From NCBI RefSeq assembly GCF_000273375.1, contig NZ_CM001557.1, positions 319,793-383,792 on the forward strand: a stretch of DNA of 64,000 nt, in the 5' to 3' direction. The stretch comes from Bartonella birtlesii IBS 325 (lineage in GTDB: Bacteria > Pseudomonadota > Alphaproteobacteria > Rhizobiales > Rhizobiaceae). This document shows, in pieces, positions 51,192 to 60,110 of the stretch. The translations under genes and the position numbers were made by a program. Under the pieces are notes generated by a model. It was not told where the DNA came from, did no database searches, and saw nothing but the letters and a program-made list of their open reading frames with translations. Numbering within the stretch: position 1 is the stretch's first letter; every line of letters begins with the position of its first letter.

Positions 51192-53639
51192 TTAAAAGCG
51201 TTCTTCTTCGGCAGGCACCAAAATTTCCCGCTTCCCCGCATGATTTGCCGCACTAATAATACCCTCTTCTTCCATCCGCTCAATTAATGAAGCCGCACGG
51301 TTATAACCAATACCTAAACGGCGTTGAACATAAGAAGTTGAAGCCTTACGATCACGAAGAACAATTGCAACAGCTTGGCTATAAGGATCATCTGCTGCAG
51401 GAGAAGCAGCAGAAACATCCGCATCATTTTCTGCGACCTCTTGCGTAATGGTTTCTAAATAATCAGGAAGCGCTTGCGCTTTAAGGTGCATGACAACCTG
51501 TTCCACTTCATCATCCGCCACAAAAGGTCCATGAACACGCTGGACACGCCCTCCTCCCATCATAAACAACATATCTCCTTGTCCTAACAATTGCTCAGCG
51601 CCCTGTTCGCCAAGAATTGTTCGGCTATCAATTTTTGAACTCACCGAAAAAGAAATGCGTGTAGGAAAATTGGCTTTAATGGTGCCAGTAATCACATCCA
51701 CTGAAGGACGCTGTGTTGCCATAATCACATGGATACCGGCAGCACGTGCCATTTGTGCTAAGCGTTGCACTGCTCCCTCAATATCTTTACCAGCAACCAT
51801 CATCAAATCTGCCATTTCATCAATAATAACAACAATATAGGGCATAGGACTAAAATCCAGTGTTTCCGTTTCATAAAGAGGCTCACCAGTCTCATGATCA
51901 AATCCAACTTGAATGGTACGCGCCATTTTCTCTCCCTGACTTTCTGCCTCTTTGAGACGTGCATTAAACCCATCAATATTGCGCACATTCAGTTTTGACA
52001 TTTTACTGTAGCGTTCTTCCATTTCACGAACAGCCCATTTAAGCGCAATTACTGCCTTTTTAGGATCTGTCACCACAGGTGTTAACAAATGAGGAATGCC
52101 ATCATAAACCGAAAGTTCAAGCATTTTTGGATCCACCATGATGAGACGGCACTGCTCAGGTGTCATACGATAAAGAAGCGATAAAATCATGGTATTAATG
52201 GCAACAGACTTTCCCGATCCTGTTGTACCTGCCACCAAAAGATGAGGCATTTTTGCTAAATCCGCGATAACAGTCTCGCCTCCGATTGTCTTACCCAAAG
52301 CAAGTCCTAACTTTGCCTTGCTCTCAACAAATTCTTGCGCTTGTAACATTTCTCGTAAATAAACCATCTCACGCTTTGCATTGGGCAATTCTATTCCAAT
52401 AACATTACGTCCTGGCACCACGGCAACACGTGTCGAAATTGCACGCATTGAACGTGCAATATCATCTGCCAGCCCAATAATACGAGAAGATTTAATACCA
52501 GCTGCCGGTTCAAATTCATACAAAGTAACCACCGGACCAGGACGTGCATCAATAATTTTTCCCTTCACACCAAAATCTAATAAGACCCCCTCAAGTTCCT
52601 GAGAATTGGCCTTCAAAGCAGCAGGAGAAAGTTTTGCATCGCGAACAGACGGTGGAGGGACCGAAAGATAATCTAAATGGGGAAGGAGAAAACCACCATT
52701 GGAAGAAGTGGTTAAAGATTTCAAAGCACGCTTTTTAATAGGAGAAACGCGCGTTTTTTCTTGATTTTCCTGACATTGTGCTTTTTCATCCCCAAAAATG
52801 GGCTCAATCCTATCTTGTAACTTTCCCAATGACTTTTCTTGCCCTCGAGAGCGATTCTTGAAAGAGAAAAGACGAAAAAAACGTGCTTGTAAAAAATAAA
52901 AAATATGTAAAATAGCTCCAAAAGTTGTAACAAAAAAACCATTCTGCACTTCATCTTCGGCATGCTCTGTGTCTTCTAACACATCCAAGTGAGGCTCAAC
53001 AATTTCGTTTTTTTGAGTATTTTTTACTTTTCCTTTTTTTGTCTGGCGCCGCCATACCACATTACCCGCAAAAGCAGCCATTAAAAAACCTAGCATGATA
53101 ACAACAAGACTCAGGAGCACATTCTGAAACGGTGAAAGAAAAATAGGAAAAATAGAATAGACAGCACTTAAAACCTTATCTCCCACAACCCCACCCAAAC
53201 CCATTGGCAATGGCCAATACGTAAAAGAAGCAACAGGTGTCATAAGTGCAAAAGAAATTAAAAAACAAATCGTTGATATCACCCATAAAAAAAAGCGAAA
53301 AAGTAAATTGTAGATATTTTTTTGTGCCAATAAAAGAAACGACCAAAATAATGGTGGCAACAACACACCAAGACCAGCAAAACCAAAAAACTGCATGAAA
53401 AAATCTGCAAAAATAGCTCCTGGCCACCCCATAAAATTCGTAACTTTATTTGTACTCGCATGCGTTAATGAGGGGTCTGCAACATTCCAAGTTGCCAAAG
53501 CAAAAACGCAAAAAATAAGGAAACCCAAAAGCCCAAGTCCAATAAAAACACCAATTTGGCGCAAAAACATTTCAAGAAGCCTTGAACTGTAAGATTTTCG
53601 CACTTCTAATGAATCATAAGGAGAAGAACTTTGATGCAT
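51192..53639 (-). CDS. ftsK: DNA translocase FtsK
   Basis: An 815-residue protein. The N-terminus has four or five membrane helices. A linker of about 150 residues follows, then the motor: GGFLLPHLDYLSVPPPS, Walker A VAGTTGSGKSVAINTMIL, VDPKMLELSVYDGIPHLLTPV and Walker B YIVVIIDEMADLMMV. The C-terminal gamma domain ([19 protein letters not shown]) reads KOPS sites. FtsK pumps chromosomes at the division septum. The linker is shorter than in E. coli. Two decayed copies of its 3' end lie downstream. Confidence 0.96.
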   Translation of the reverse strand: MHQSSSPYDSLEVRKSYSSRLLEMFLRQIGVFIGLGLLGFLIFCVFALATWNVADPSLTHASTNKVTNFMGWPGAIFADFFMQFFGFAGLGVLLPPLFWSFLLLAQKNIYNLLFRFFLWVISTICFLISFALMTPVASFTYWPLPMGLGGVVGDKVLSAVYSIFPIFLSPFQNVLLSLVVIMLGFLMAAFAGNVVWRRQTKKGKVKNTQKNEIVEPHLDVLEDTEHAEDEVQNGFFVTTFGAILHIFYFLQARFFRLFSFKNRSRGQEKSLGKLQDRIEPIFGDEKAQCQENQEKTRVSPIKKRALKSLTTSSNGGFLLPHLDYLSVPPPSVRDAKLSPAALKANSQELEGVLLDFGVKGKIIDARPGPVVTLYEFEPAAGIKSSRIIGLADDIARSMRAISTRVAVVPGRNVIGIELPNAKREMVYLREMLQAQEFVESKAKLGLALGKTIGGETVIADLAKMPHLLVAGTTGSGKSVAINTMILSLLYRMTPEQCRLIMVDPKMLELSVYDGIPHLLTPVVTDPKKAVIALKWAVREMEERYSKMSKLNVRNIDGFNARLKEAESQGEKMARTIQVGFDHETGEPLYETETLDFSPMPYIVVIIDEMADLMMVAGKDIEGAVQRLAQMARAAGIHVIMATQRPSVDVITGTIKANFPTRISFSVSSKIDSRTILGEQGAEQLLGQGDMLFMMGGGRVQRVHGPFVADDEVEQVVMHLKAQALPDYLETITQEVAENDADVSAASPAADDPYSQAVAIVLRDRKASTSYVQRRLGIGYNRAASLIERMEEEGIISAANHAGKREILVPAEEERF

Positions 53640-54133
53640 CTATCAATTCCAAATACAAAACCTTCACATTAAAGATGTTGTAGAATTATGACCGTAAAAT
53701 ATTAACACAGTTTTAACCATCACAATTATAACTATTTTCTTAACCTTTAAGAGCCGCAAAACACTTTTCTTCAAAAAGCTAATATAAGCTACATTCATAA
53801 AAATCAAAAATCCCATATTGCTTTTATCTGATTTCAGTTTTCTTTTGCATACAGTTAAGCATAAAATGATAAAATCAAGTAAAATGCCCCGGATATTTTC
53901 TCCGTCGAATTATTAAGGTAAAGTTTAGAATAACTGACGCAAGTGATTAACAAGAGAAGAAAACCATAAAAATAGCCTTTTTATCCACCAGCAAGCGTAA
54001 GAGAACAAGTGCGCCTATTAAAGCAAGAAAGAAATTAAAATAAAACGCGAAATATTGTATAATTATATAAAAAGGAATGTTAAAGTTGTCTTATTGAAGA
54101 CTGAACAAATAATCAACAATGGAATGAAGTGTT
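53640..54133. other. Divergent intergenic region ftsK-ubiH
   Basis: 494 AT-rich bases. No gene, no obvious palindrome. It should hold the promoters of both neighbouring genes, but no sequence stands out as a strong -35/-10 pair. Confidence 0.4.
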
Positions 54134-55414
54134 GTGTATTCTGACCAAGATAAAAATATAAAACCCAATAAAAAAGCAAAATCCAATAAAACGGCAAAAC
54201 AATGCGATCTTCTCATTGCGGGGGGAGCAATTGTCGGTTTAACGCTGGCGGTATCGCTCAAACAAGCAGCCCCTGAACTAAAAATCAATATCGTTGATGC
54301 TGCTCCTCAAGAAAATATCCCTGTTTCCAATATACGGACCATCGCCCTTGCTGCTGCTTCTCTTCGTATGTTAAAACAATTGCAATGTTGGGAACATATA
54401 AAATCTTCTTGCCAACCCATTCACTCAATGATCATTACCGATGCATGCACAAATGATCCCGTCAAACCAACTCTTTTAACCTTTGAAGGAGAGATTACTC
54501 CTGATGAGCCTTTCGCTACTATGGTAGAACACAGAGAACTCATCAAAGCTCTAAAAAAACGTGTAAAAGAACTCGCTATCCCTGTCATTACAAACGTGCG
54601 TGTCATTGATTTTCACCAAGAAGAGCAACAAACAACCGTTACTTTAAGCAATGCAGAAATTTGGCAAACCAAATTGCTTATTGCAGCTGATGGTGCCCAT
54701 TCGAAATTACGTGAAAAAGCGGGGCTTAAAAATTTTTCTCACCCCTATAAACAAACAGCCATCATCTGCACCATCGAACATGAAAAACCTCATCATGGAC
54801 AAGCCATTCAACATTTTTTCCCTGCAGGTCCTTTCGCACTTCTCCCTCTCAAAGGTAACCGATCCGCTATTGTATGGAATGAATCCCATAAAATCGCACA
54901 ATATTACCTCAAAGCCGATACTCTTATTTTTGAAACAGAACTCGAAAAACGCATTGGCCACAAACTTGGGAAGCTTTCTTGGAATGGTGAACGTCAAGCT
55001 TTTCCTTTGCAGCTCTCTTTAACACACCAATGCATTAAGCCTCGTTTTGCTCTCATTGGTGATGCTGCCCACACAATCCATCCCCTCGCAGGACAAGGGC
55101 TCAATTTAGGATTACGCGACAGCGCCGCGCTCGCCGAAGTAATTATTGAAACAGCACGATTGGGGCTTGATATTGGCTCCCTCACCGCTTTAGAGCGCTA
55201 TCAAAGCTGGAGACGTTTTGAAGTTGTTCGTATGGCTTTCAGCAATGACTGGCTCAACAAACTCTTTTCTAACGATAATCTTTTCTTACGCATGATACGC
55301 GATACCGGTCTTGGAATTGTTAATAAAATACCAAAAATAAAGAAATATTTTATTCAAGAAGCTTCTGGTCTTACCCCTCATGCCCCACGTCTACTACAAG
55401 GACTCCCTCTTTAA
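54134..55414 (+). CDS. UbiH/COQ6-family FAD monooxygenase
   Basis: A 426-residue flavoprotein. The FAD Rossmann motif is CDLLIAGGAIVGLTLAVSL, with the middle motif LLIAADGAHSKLRE and the second FAD motif ALIGDAAHTIHPLAGQGLNLG. This is the ubiquinone-biosynthesis hydroxylase family (UbiH/UbiF/UbiL). Which ring position it hydroxylates cannot be told here. The start is GTG at 54134 with GGAATGAAG upstream. No other ubiquinone gene is adjacent. Confidence 0.9.
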   Translation: MYSDQDKNIKPNKKAKSNKTAKQCDLLIAGGAIVGLTLAVSLKQAAPELKINIVDAAPQENIPVSNIRTIALAAASLRMLKQLQCWEHIKSSCQPIHSMIITDACTNDPVKPTLLTFEGEITPDEPFATMVEHRELIKALKKRVKELAIPVITNVRVIDFHQEEQQTTVTLSNAEIWQTKLLIAADGAHSKLREKAGLKNFSHPYKQTAIICTIEHEKPHHGQAIQHFFPAGPFALLPLKGNRSAIVWNESHKIAQYYLKADTLIFETELEKRIGHKLGKLSWNGERQAFPLQLSLTHQCIKPRFALIGDAAHTIHPLAGQGLNLGLRDSAALAEVIIETARLGLDIGSLTALERYQSWRRFEVVRMAFSNDWLNKLFSNDNLFLRMIRDTGLGIVNKIPKIKKYFIQEASGLTPHAPRLLQGLPL

Positions 55415-56407
55415 GAAAAGCTAAGAAAAGACTATACTATTTCACTCTTTGCAACTTTTGTATAAAACTTCTCCTGAGCTTAAAGTTTAAACCCTTTGCC
55501 TAGTTGCTTCACACCAAAATTTTAGAAGAAAAAATAAGAAATATACAACATTTTAATTTATAATAATTTACTATTCTACCTATTCAAATTTACCTATTAT
55601 TAAAGTAAAAAAACGAATATCATCAGATTTTTTCTATTTCAAAGCTGTTTTATGAAATCAATCAAAACTATTCCCTTGCAGATCAAAAACGGCATTAACA
55701 TATGAATTAACAACACCTAAGGGCAAAAAATCAAAACACTTCTTATAAACGCTCCACAATGCAAGAGCTATCATGGCAAGAGCTATCATGGCATTGTCTA
55801 GCAAATAATATAATGCTGCCAATGTACACCTTCATAAACGTAAAAGGAGTGGTGCATAATGGATTTACATGACACCATAAAGCTCCTACCATCACCGTTT
55901 GTTAAATTATATATGCCCCTTTCTTTTCTGTATTGTAAAAAACAAACAGAAGATAAAAAGTTATCCCATCTTTTTATTTTCAATACACCCTATTGCATAA
56001 ATTTTAATAATAAATATTTTGCACAGGCATCATACAATCCTATCAAAATATTAAAATCAACACTAATTATGGAAATTTTATTACCCAAAATACTTTTTCA
56101 TTCTTACCATACAAATGATAAAAAATTAAAATGAAGATCTAATATCTACAACCACACTAAAAAAGACAACAAAATCACAAAATATCAAATGACCACTCTA
56201 CAGATCAACATTTGAAAAACATAAGGGTATGCATGTGACAATATAGCTGTTTCACTTAAACAAATCGGTGCATTCTATCATTTTATTTAAGAACTCAGTA
56301 TATTAATATCTCAGGTCAGTATTTTATACATCGAATTATCCTAAAGGATACACAGCTTGTGTTGATCTCTTTTGTGCTTCTTTTCCTTTGTAGATATTGT
56401 ATATGCA
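55415..56407. other. Nearly 1 kb without a convincing gene; contains a 15-base tandem repeat
   Basis: The region between ubiH and the H-NS-like gene is very AT-rich. GCAAGAGCTATCATG occurs twice in tandem at 55761-55775 and 55776-55790. A 91-codon frame at 55859-56134 has AGGAG ten bases ahead but a low-complexity sequence and no domain, so I leave it out as a gene. It marks the border of the Trw island. Confidence 0.45.
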
Positions 56408-56695
56408 TTATGTTACTTCTAATTCTTCAAGCGCATAACCACTCTCCAGCCATTCCTTAATCCATTTTGGCCTACGCCCACGTCCATTCCATAACTCCCA
56501 TTGATTATTAGGATTTCTATAATGCCGTTCTTTACTGACAAGATCAGCGATATCGATTCCATGTGCACTAGCAATTTCAAGAATTTTTCGCCGTGCATTC
56601 TGTTTTTCTTTTGCTTGCCGCCTTTTCAATTCTACATCAATTTGGGCACGCATTTCTTGTAGCTCATCAAAATTCATATTTTTGAGATCATTCAC
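56408..56695 (-). CDS. H-NS family DNA-binding protein
   Basis: A 95-residue protein. The N-terminal half is a charged oligomerisation helix (LQEMRAQIDVELKRRQAKEK). The C-terminal half is the H-NS DNA-binding motif: HYRNPNNQWELWNGRGRRP followed by KWIKEWLESG. Such proteins silence AT-rich, often horizontally acquired DNA. It lies divergently beside the trw genes, which are AT-rich, so control of the locus is plausible but inferred. Two possible starts exist (56695 and 56677). Confidence 0.88.
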   Translation of the reverse strand: MNDLKNMNFDELQEMRAQIDVELKRRQAKEKQNARRKILEIASAHGIDIADLVSKERHYRNPNNQWELWNGRGRRPKWIKEWLESGYALEELEVT

Positions 56696-56822
56696 CTTAA
56701 TTACTCCCCTTGCAAAAAATAATTGCGCCTCGCCATATTTTTAACATAATTATAGACAATTTTCGCCTATTTGTATCGAAATTAAAATTACGATGAATAT
56801 ATCGCTTTAACGGAGATGTACT
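56696..56822 (+). promoter_or_regulatory. Divergent promoter region of the Trw border
   Basis: 127 bases between the H-NS-like gene and orf208. It is AT-rich with imperfect half-sites ATAGACAA and TTTGTATC about 18 bases apart, which may be an operator. Promoters for both directions must be here; no clear pair can be chosen. Confidence 0.4.
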
Positions 56823-57449
56823 TTGAGCCACGAAAAACTGGTTATTGGTGTTTCAGTTTTCACAACTATATCCTTTTTCAGCTCAATCGCTGGAATTGGT
56901 AAGTGTAGTGCGCAAATACCACTACATCTCCCTGATTCTCATAAATCAGCGGTTAAAAGTAAATATAAATCACCGCTCTATAAACTATGGCAATATGCCG
57001 CGAAGAACAAGCCCTCTCTCTATAATAGTGATGTGATTCATTCTAGCGGTAAAAAACATTCACAGCTACAGCGGTTTTTCACTACGTATCAATATTTTTC
57101 GGAAAAATTTATACAGCTAGAAAATTGTATAAAGCAATCAATCTCAGAAACTTCTCGAAAGTGGTTTCTATGTGAAAACATCTTTTCTTTTCATAAATGC
57201 AATAACGATAACATAAATTTGTATAATATACTCTGTTTTATCCTGCGCATTTATCTAGTTCACCAGATATTAGCATACGTTAGAAATATCTTTAAAAAAA
57301 GCCAGATCTATAATTGCAAAGGACGTTCTAAACTAAGCAATTTTGTTCTGCAAATCTATAAAAATGCCATAGGACAATATGGCAAAGAGTCACATAAAAT
57401 TGATGTTTGTATAAATAAAAATTTTCATCATAAGGTGTGCCTCTTATGA
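56823..57449 (+). CDS. Unknown exported protein upstream of trwN (orf208)
   Basis: 208 residues, not recognised. The N-terminus MSHEKLVIGVSVFTTISF continues with FSSIAGIGKCSA, a plausible signal peptide. The rest is rich in Lys, Asn, Ile, Tyr and Phe, with a hydrophobic segment at about residues 131-150 (LYNILCFILRIYLVHQIL). No catalytic motif is visible. The start is TTG at 56823 behind CGGAG. Its TGA overlaps the trwN ATG (ATGA), so it is probably translated and belongs to the trw operon. It could also be a decaying gene, since its composition is poor. No KorA-like helix-turn-helix was seen in it. Confidence 0.5.
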   Translation: MSHEKLVIGVSVFTTISFFSSIAGIGKCSAQIPLHLPDSHKSAVKSKYKSPLYKLWQYAAKNKPSLYNSDVIHSSGKKHSQLQRFFTTYQYFSEKFIQLENCIKQSISETSRKWFLCENIFSFHKCNNDNINLYNILCFILRIYLVHQILAYVRNIFKKSQIYNCKGRSKLSNFVLQIYKNAIGQYGKESHKIDVCINKNFHHKVCLL

Positions 57450-58090
57450 TTATTTCAAATTTCATAATGTTTTCTGCTCTATGCACACCAATCCAACAAT
57501 CTACAGCATTTTCGGCTGTGGTCGTAAAGGAATCTTCGGCAAACGTCTGTGCAATAAATGATAATGGATTATTACAGCAGCCCTCTTTGTTTGGAAAAAC
57601 AGTTGTGAAAAATGAACAGTATACACAGAATGGACATAATTTTGACGTATATTGGGAAAAAAATAACAATGAAAATCTGAAATGGTTTTATTCTTTTTTT
57701 CCTACTTTACTTGCCCCTTATAGGGACTTTAAGGTTGTGCAGACTGCTTTAAAGCATTGTTGTGAGCAAATAAGCCCACACTACAGTATTAGACAGGCTG
57801 TACTCAATTTTCATAATATAGAAAACTTTAAAAATGGTTTTGCCAATGCTGATGTACAGAAAATCTCTTCACACATCGAAATGAAAACTTCTACGTTTGT
57901 AGATAAAGAATCACAAAAACTTATGAAACTTCAAAGAGAAAATGAAGAACAGATAATTGAACTGGAATCTCTGTCTCTTTTCTTAGAAGAAGATGCTTTT
58001 ACACATAAAGCAAGTGGTGTTCATGATGCTTTTAAAACTGAGAATTCTTCATTGGTAGAGCCTTCATTGGAAGAACAACAGGAACAATAA
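57446..58090 (+). CDS. trwN: TrwN, VirB1-type lytic transglycosylase
   Basis: About 214 residues. After a short signal-like start (IISNFIMFSALC), the order of blocks follows VirB1 proteins. STAFSAVVVKESSANVCAIND carries the expected catalytic Glu in KESS. Next comes GHNFDVYWEKNNNENLKWF where relatives have a GxNFD...QINxxN block, then YRDFKVVQTALKHCCEQ and FHNIENFKNGFANADVQKI. Such enzymes open the peptidoglycan for assembly of the secretion channel. The position between orf208 and orf99 fits the R388-type order, trwN ahead of trwL. AAGGTG precedes the ATG by eight bases. The C-terminal 50 residues are acidic and unmatched. Confidence 0.72.
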   Translation: MIISNFIMFSALCTPIQQSTAFSAVVVKESSANVCAINDNGLLQQPSLFGKTVVKNEQYTQNGHNFDVYWEKNNNENLKWFYSFFPTLLAPYRDFKVVQTALKHCCEQISPHYSIRQAVLNFHNIENFKNGFANADVQKISSHIEMKTSTFVDKESQKLMKLQRENEEQIIELESLSLFLEEDAFTHKASGVHDAFKTENSSLVEPSLEEQQEQ

Positions 58091-58099
58091 TTACTATAT

Positions 58100-58118
58100 T
58101 TGTCAATTAGAATGACAA
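58100..58118. promoter_or_regulatory. Palindrome TTGTCA-N7-TGACAA upstream of orf99
   Basis: Exact 6-bp arms 58100-58105 and 58113-58118. The position, directly after trwN and about 100 bases before orf99, suits an operator for a repressor such as a Kor protein, or part of a promoter. The sequence TATGAT downstream (about 58125) could be a -10. Confidence 0.45.
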
Positions 58119-58168
58119 TTTTGATATGATAGAGTGATGAAAGGTAGATAAAAAAATATTAAAGCTCT

Positions 58169-58201
58169 AATTAGTAAGATTGGATACAATCTTTTCTAAT
58201 T
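58169..58201 (+). promoter_or_regulatory. Leader hairpin directly ahead of orf99
   Basis: AATTAG (58169-58174) pairs with CTAATT (58196-58201), and AAGATTG (58176-58182) with CAATCTT (58187-58193), around a GATA loop. The whole is a 13-bp interrupted stem ending just before the GAGGG ribosome site. It could be an operator or an RNA switch on the trwL operon. Confidence 0.5.
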
Positions 58202-58213
58202 GAGGGCAAAATA

Positions 58214-58513
58214 ATGAAAATGATAGAACAAAACAGTGTTGATAGAGCATTTAATCAAAAGGCCGCGCGTGAAATTACGATTGTAATGCGCTCAGAAAGA
58301 GAATGGTACTTTACATTTGTTGCAGATGACCCAGTAACCGGTAAACCAAACAAATATACACTCCTTACGCAAAGAGGAAAATTAAGAACTTGGGCTGATC
58401 CGAAATATCTTTTTAAATTTCTTCAGGAAAGAGGGGTTATCTACGGCAGTTTTAGTCTTAATGAGGATAAACAAAATGAAACAAGCAAATATTCTTCAAA
58501 AAACAATTCATAA
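58214..58513 (+). CDS. Small protein at the head of the trwL operon (KorB position)
   Basis: 99 residues with the central segment YTLLTQRGKLRTWADPKYL and FLQERGVIYGSFSL. This resembles small plasmid-encoded proteins annotated as ParC-like partition-associated, but I cannot be sure. In R388-like Trw clusters the regulator KorB sits between trwN and trwL, so position suggests a regulator. No helix-turn-helix is evident by eye. GAGGGC precedes the ATG. Its end overlaps trwL1 by 38 bases, which implies coupling. The 3' end also contains the trwL1 ribosome site. Confidence 0.65.
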   Translation: MKMIEQNSVDRAFNQKAAREITIVMRSEREWYFTFVADDPVTGKPNKYTLLTQRGKLRTWADPKYLFKFLQERGVIYGSFSLNEDKQNETSKYSSKNNS

Positions 58514-58793
58514 TAAAATCATCACAACGATTGCATTTGTAACTGCTTTTTTTATGACACATTCAGTGTGTGCTCAAGCACGCGCTTTGGATAAAGCCAA
58601 AACCGCTTTGGAAGGGCTTCAGGCACAATTGAAAATCATTATTCCTATTGCTGCCGCTATTATACTTTTGTGCTTAGCAATTGGTTATGCAGGACGTTAC
58701 ATTGAAAAAGATACTTTTGTGCGCTGGGCAGTTGGCGTTGTCATCGCTGGCTCAGCGACTGAACTTGTCGCTATGTTATTTCAAAACGGATAG
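58476..58793 (+). CDS. trwL1: TrwL1, VirB2-type pilin
   Basis: 105 residues. A long signal peptide (HNKIITTIAFVTAFFMTHSVCAQ) is followed by a short variable region and two hydrophobic segments: IIIPIAAAIILLCLAIGYAG and FVRWAVGVVIAGSATELVAM. This is the VirB2/TrwL layout. The mature protein is the pilus subunit. ATG at 58476 is chosen because GAGGAT lies seven bases ahead and all trwL copies begin MKQ or MRQ. It is the first of five tandem copies. Confidence 0.9.
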   Translation: MKQANILQKTIHNKIITTIAFVTAFFMTHSVCAQARALDKAKTALEGLQAQLKIIIPIAAAIILLCLAIGYAGRYIEKDTFVRWAVGVVIAGSATELVAMLFQNG

Positions 58794-58850
58794 TGCAGAG
58801 AGTTGTAAAATAAATATAATATTCATGAAAACCTTAGATGAGAGCATAAG

Positions 58851-59162
58851 ATGAGACAATTAAATAATATTCAATCAAAGAATAACAATCTAATAATTGT
58901 AATTTCTGCAGCTATAACCACCTTTTTTATGGCTTATCCTGCATCTGCAGAATTAAAACACGCTAAAAAGGCTTTAGACGATCTGAAAAAAGATCTTATT
59001 GACAACATTATCCCTATTGCTGCTGCCGTTATACTGTTGTGCTTAGCAATTGGTTATGCAGGCCGTTATATTGGAAAAGATACTTTTGTACGATGGGCGG
59101 TTGGTGTCGTCATCGCTGGTTCAGCGGCTGAACTCGTAAAAATGTTGTTCGGCCATGCATAA
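58851..59162 (+). CDS. trwL2: TrwL2, VirB2-type pilin
   Basis: 103 residues, same layout as TrwL1, with signal peptide ending YPASAE and hydrophobic segments IIPIAAAVILLCLAIGYAG and WAVGVVIAGSAAELV. The mature N-terminus (LKHAKKALDDLKKDLIDN) differs from the other copies and would be exposed. GAGCAT precedes the ATG. It shares a 38-base identical stretch with trwL4 in its second half. Confidence 0.9.
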   Translation: MRQLNNIQSKNNNLIIVISAAITTFFMAYPASAELKHAKKALDDLKKDLIDNIIPIAAAVILLCLAIGYAGRYIGKDTFVRWAVGVVIAGSAAELVKMLFGHA

Positions 59163-59270
59163 TTTCTAGCACAAAATGCTTTTCTTTAAGAGAAATCTAC
59201 ATTCAGTAACAGCTTTTAACTTATGCTGCAAAAAAGACAAATATTATTAGAACTTTAATGAGAATAGGAC

Positions 59271-59585
59271 ATGAAACAACAAAATAACCTCCAATTGAAA
59301 AATAATAATCGTATCATTGCAATTTCTGCAGCTATAACCGTATTTTTTATCACTCATCCTGTATACGCTCAAAATACTTTGAAAAAAGCTGGAGATGCTC
59401 TAAAAGCTTTACAAGATGATCTTATTGAGAAAATTATTCCTGTTGCTGCTGCTATTATCCTTTTGTGTTTAGCAATTGGTTATGCAGGCCGTTATATTGA
59501 AAAGGGTACTTTTGTACGTTGGGCAATAGGCGTTGTCATCGCTGGCTCTGCTACTCAACTTGTCGCGATGTTATTTAAGCCATAA
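59271..59585 (+). CDS. trwL3: TrwL3, VirB2-type pilin
   Basis: 104 residues with signal peptide ending HPVYAQ, variable region NTLKKAGDALKALQDDLIE and hydrophobic segments matching TrwL1. It has G instead of D in IEKGTFVRW and AIG for AVG. The signal-peptide region is nearly identical in DNA to that of trwL4. GAGAATAGG precedes the ATG. Confidence 0.9.
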   Translation: MKQQNNLQLKNNNRIIAISAAITVFFITHPVYAQNTLKKAGDALKALQDDLIEKIIPVAAAIILLCLAIGYAGRYIEKGTFVRWAIGVVIAGSATQLVAMLFKP

Positions 59586-59669
59586 TGAAGTTATGTGCAG
59601 ACATTATTTTAACAAAATAGATTTTACTTGATATTAAAAAAATAAAAATAGCATTCATGAGAATAAGAA

Positions 59670-59966
59670 ATGAAACAATCAAAAAATAATAATCGTATCA
59701 TTGCAATTTCTATAGCTTTAATTGCATTTTTTATAACTCATCCTGTATATGCACAACTACAACATGCGGAAACTGCTTTAAAAAAATTACAAGATGATCT
59801 CGTTCAAAAGATTATTCCTGTTGCTGCAGCTGTCATACTTTTATGCTTAGCAATTGGTTATGCGGGGCGCTACATTGGAAAAGATACTTTTGTACGATGG
59901 GCGGTTGGTGTTGTCATCGCTGGTTCAGCAACTGAACTTGTCGCAATGCTATTCAAAGCTAATTGA
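59670..59966 (+). CDS. trwL4: TrwL4, VirB2-type pilin
   Basis: 98 residues with signal peptide ending HPVYAQ, variable region LQHAETALKKLQDDLVQ and the usual two hydrophobic segments. Its 5' half resembles trwL3 and its 3' half resembles trwL2, so it looks like a recombinant. GAGAATAAG precedes the ATG. A 144-base gap follows. Confidence 0.9.
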   Translation: MKQSKNNNRIIAISIALIAFFITHPVYAQLQHAETALKKLQDDLVQKIIPVAAAVILLCLAIGYAGRYIGKDTFVRWAVGVVIAGSATELVAMLFKAN

Positions 59967-60110
59967 GATCAATTATGAAACGAATACAGCACAAAGTGTT
60001 CTCAAGAAACTTTATTTATGGGTTGTAGGTACATCTATAATAATGTCATTTATGCTGTGAAAAAGGAAATATTCTCGAGAGTAAATTCAATTATAATGAG
60101 GATAAAAAAT

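Noticed and set aside
55859-56134. 91-codon frame with an AGGAG ten bases upstream
   Set aside because: Low-complexity product without domain or signal; surrounding kilobase looks noncoding. Kept as a remark only.
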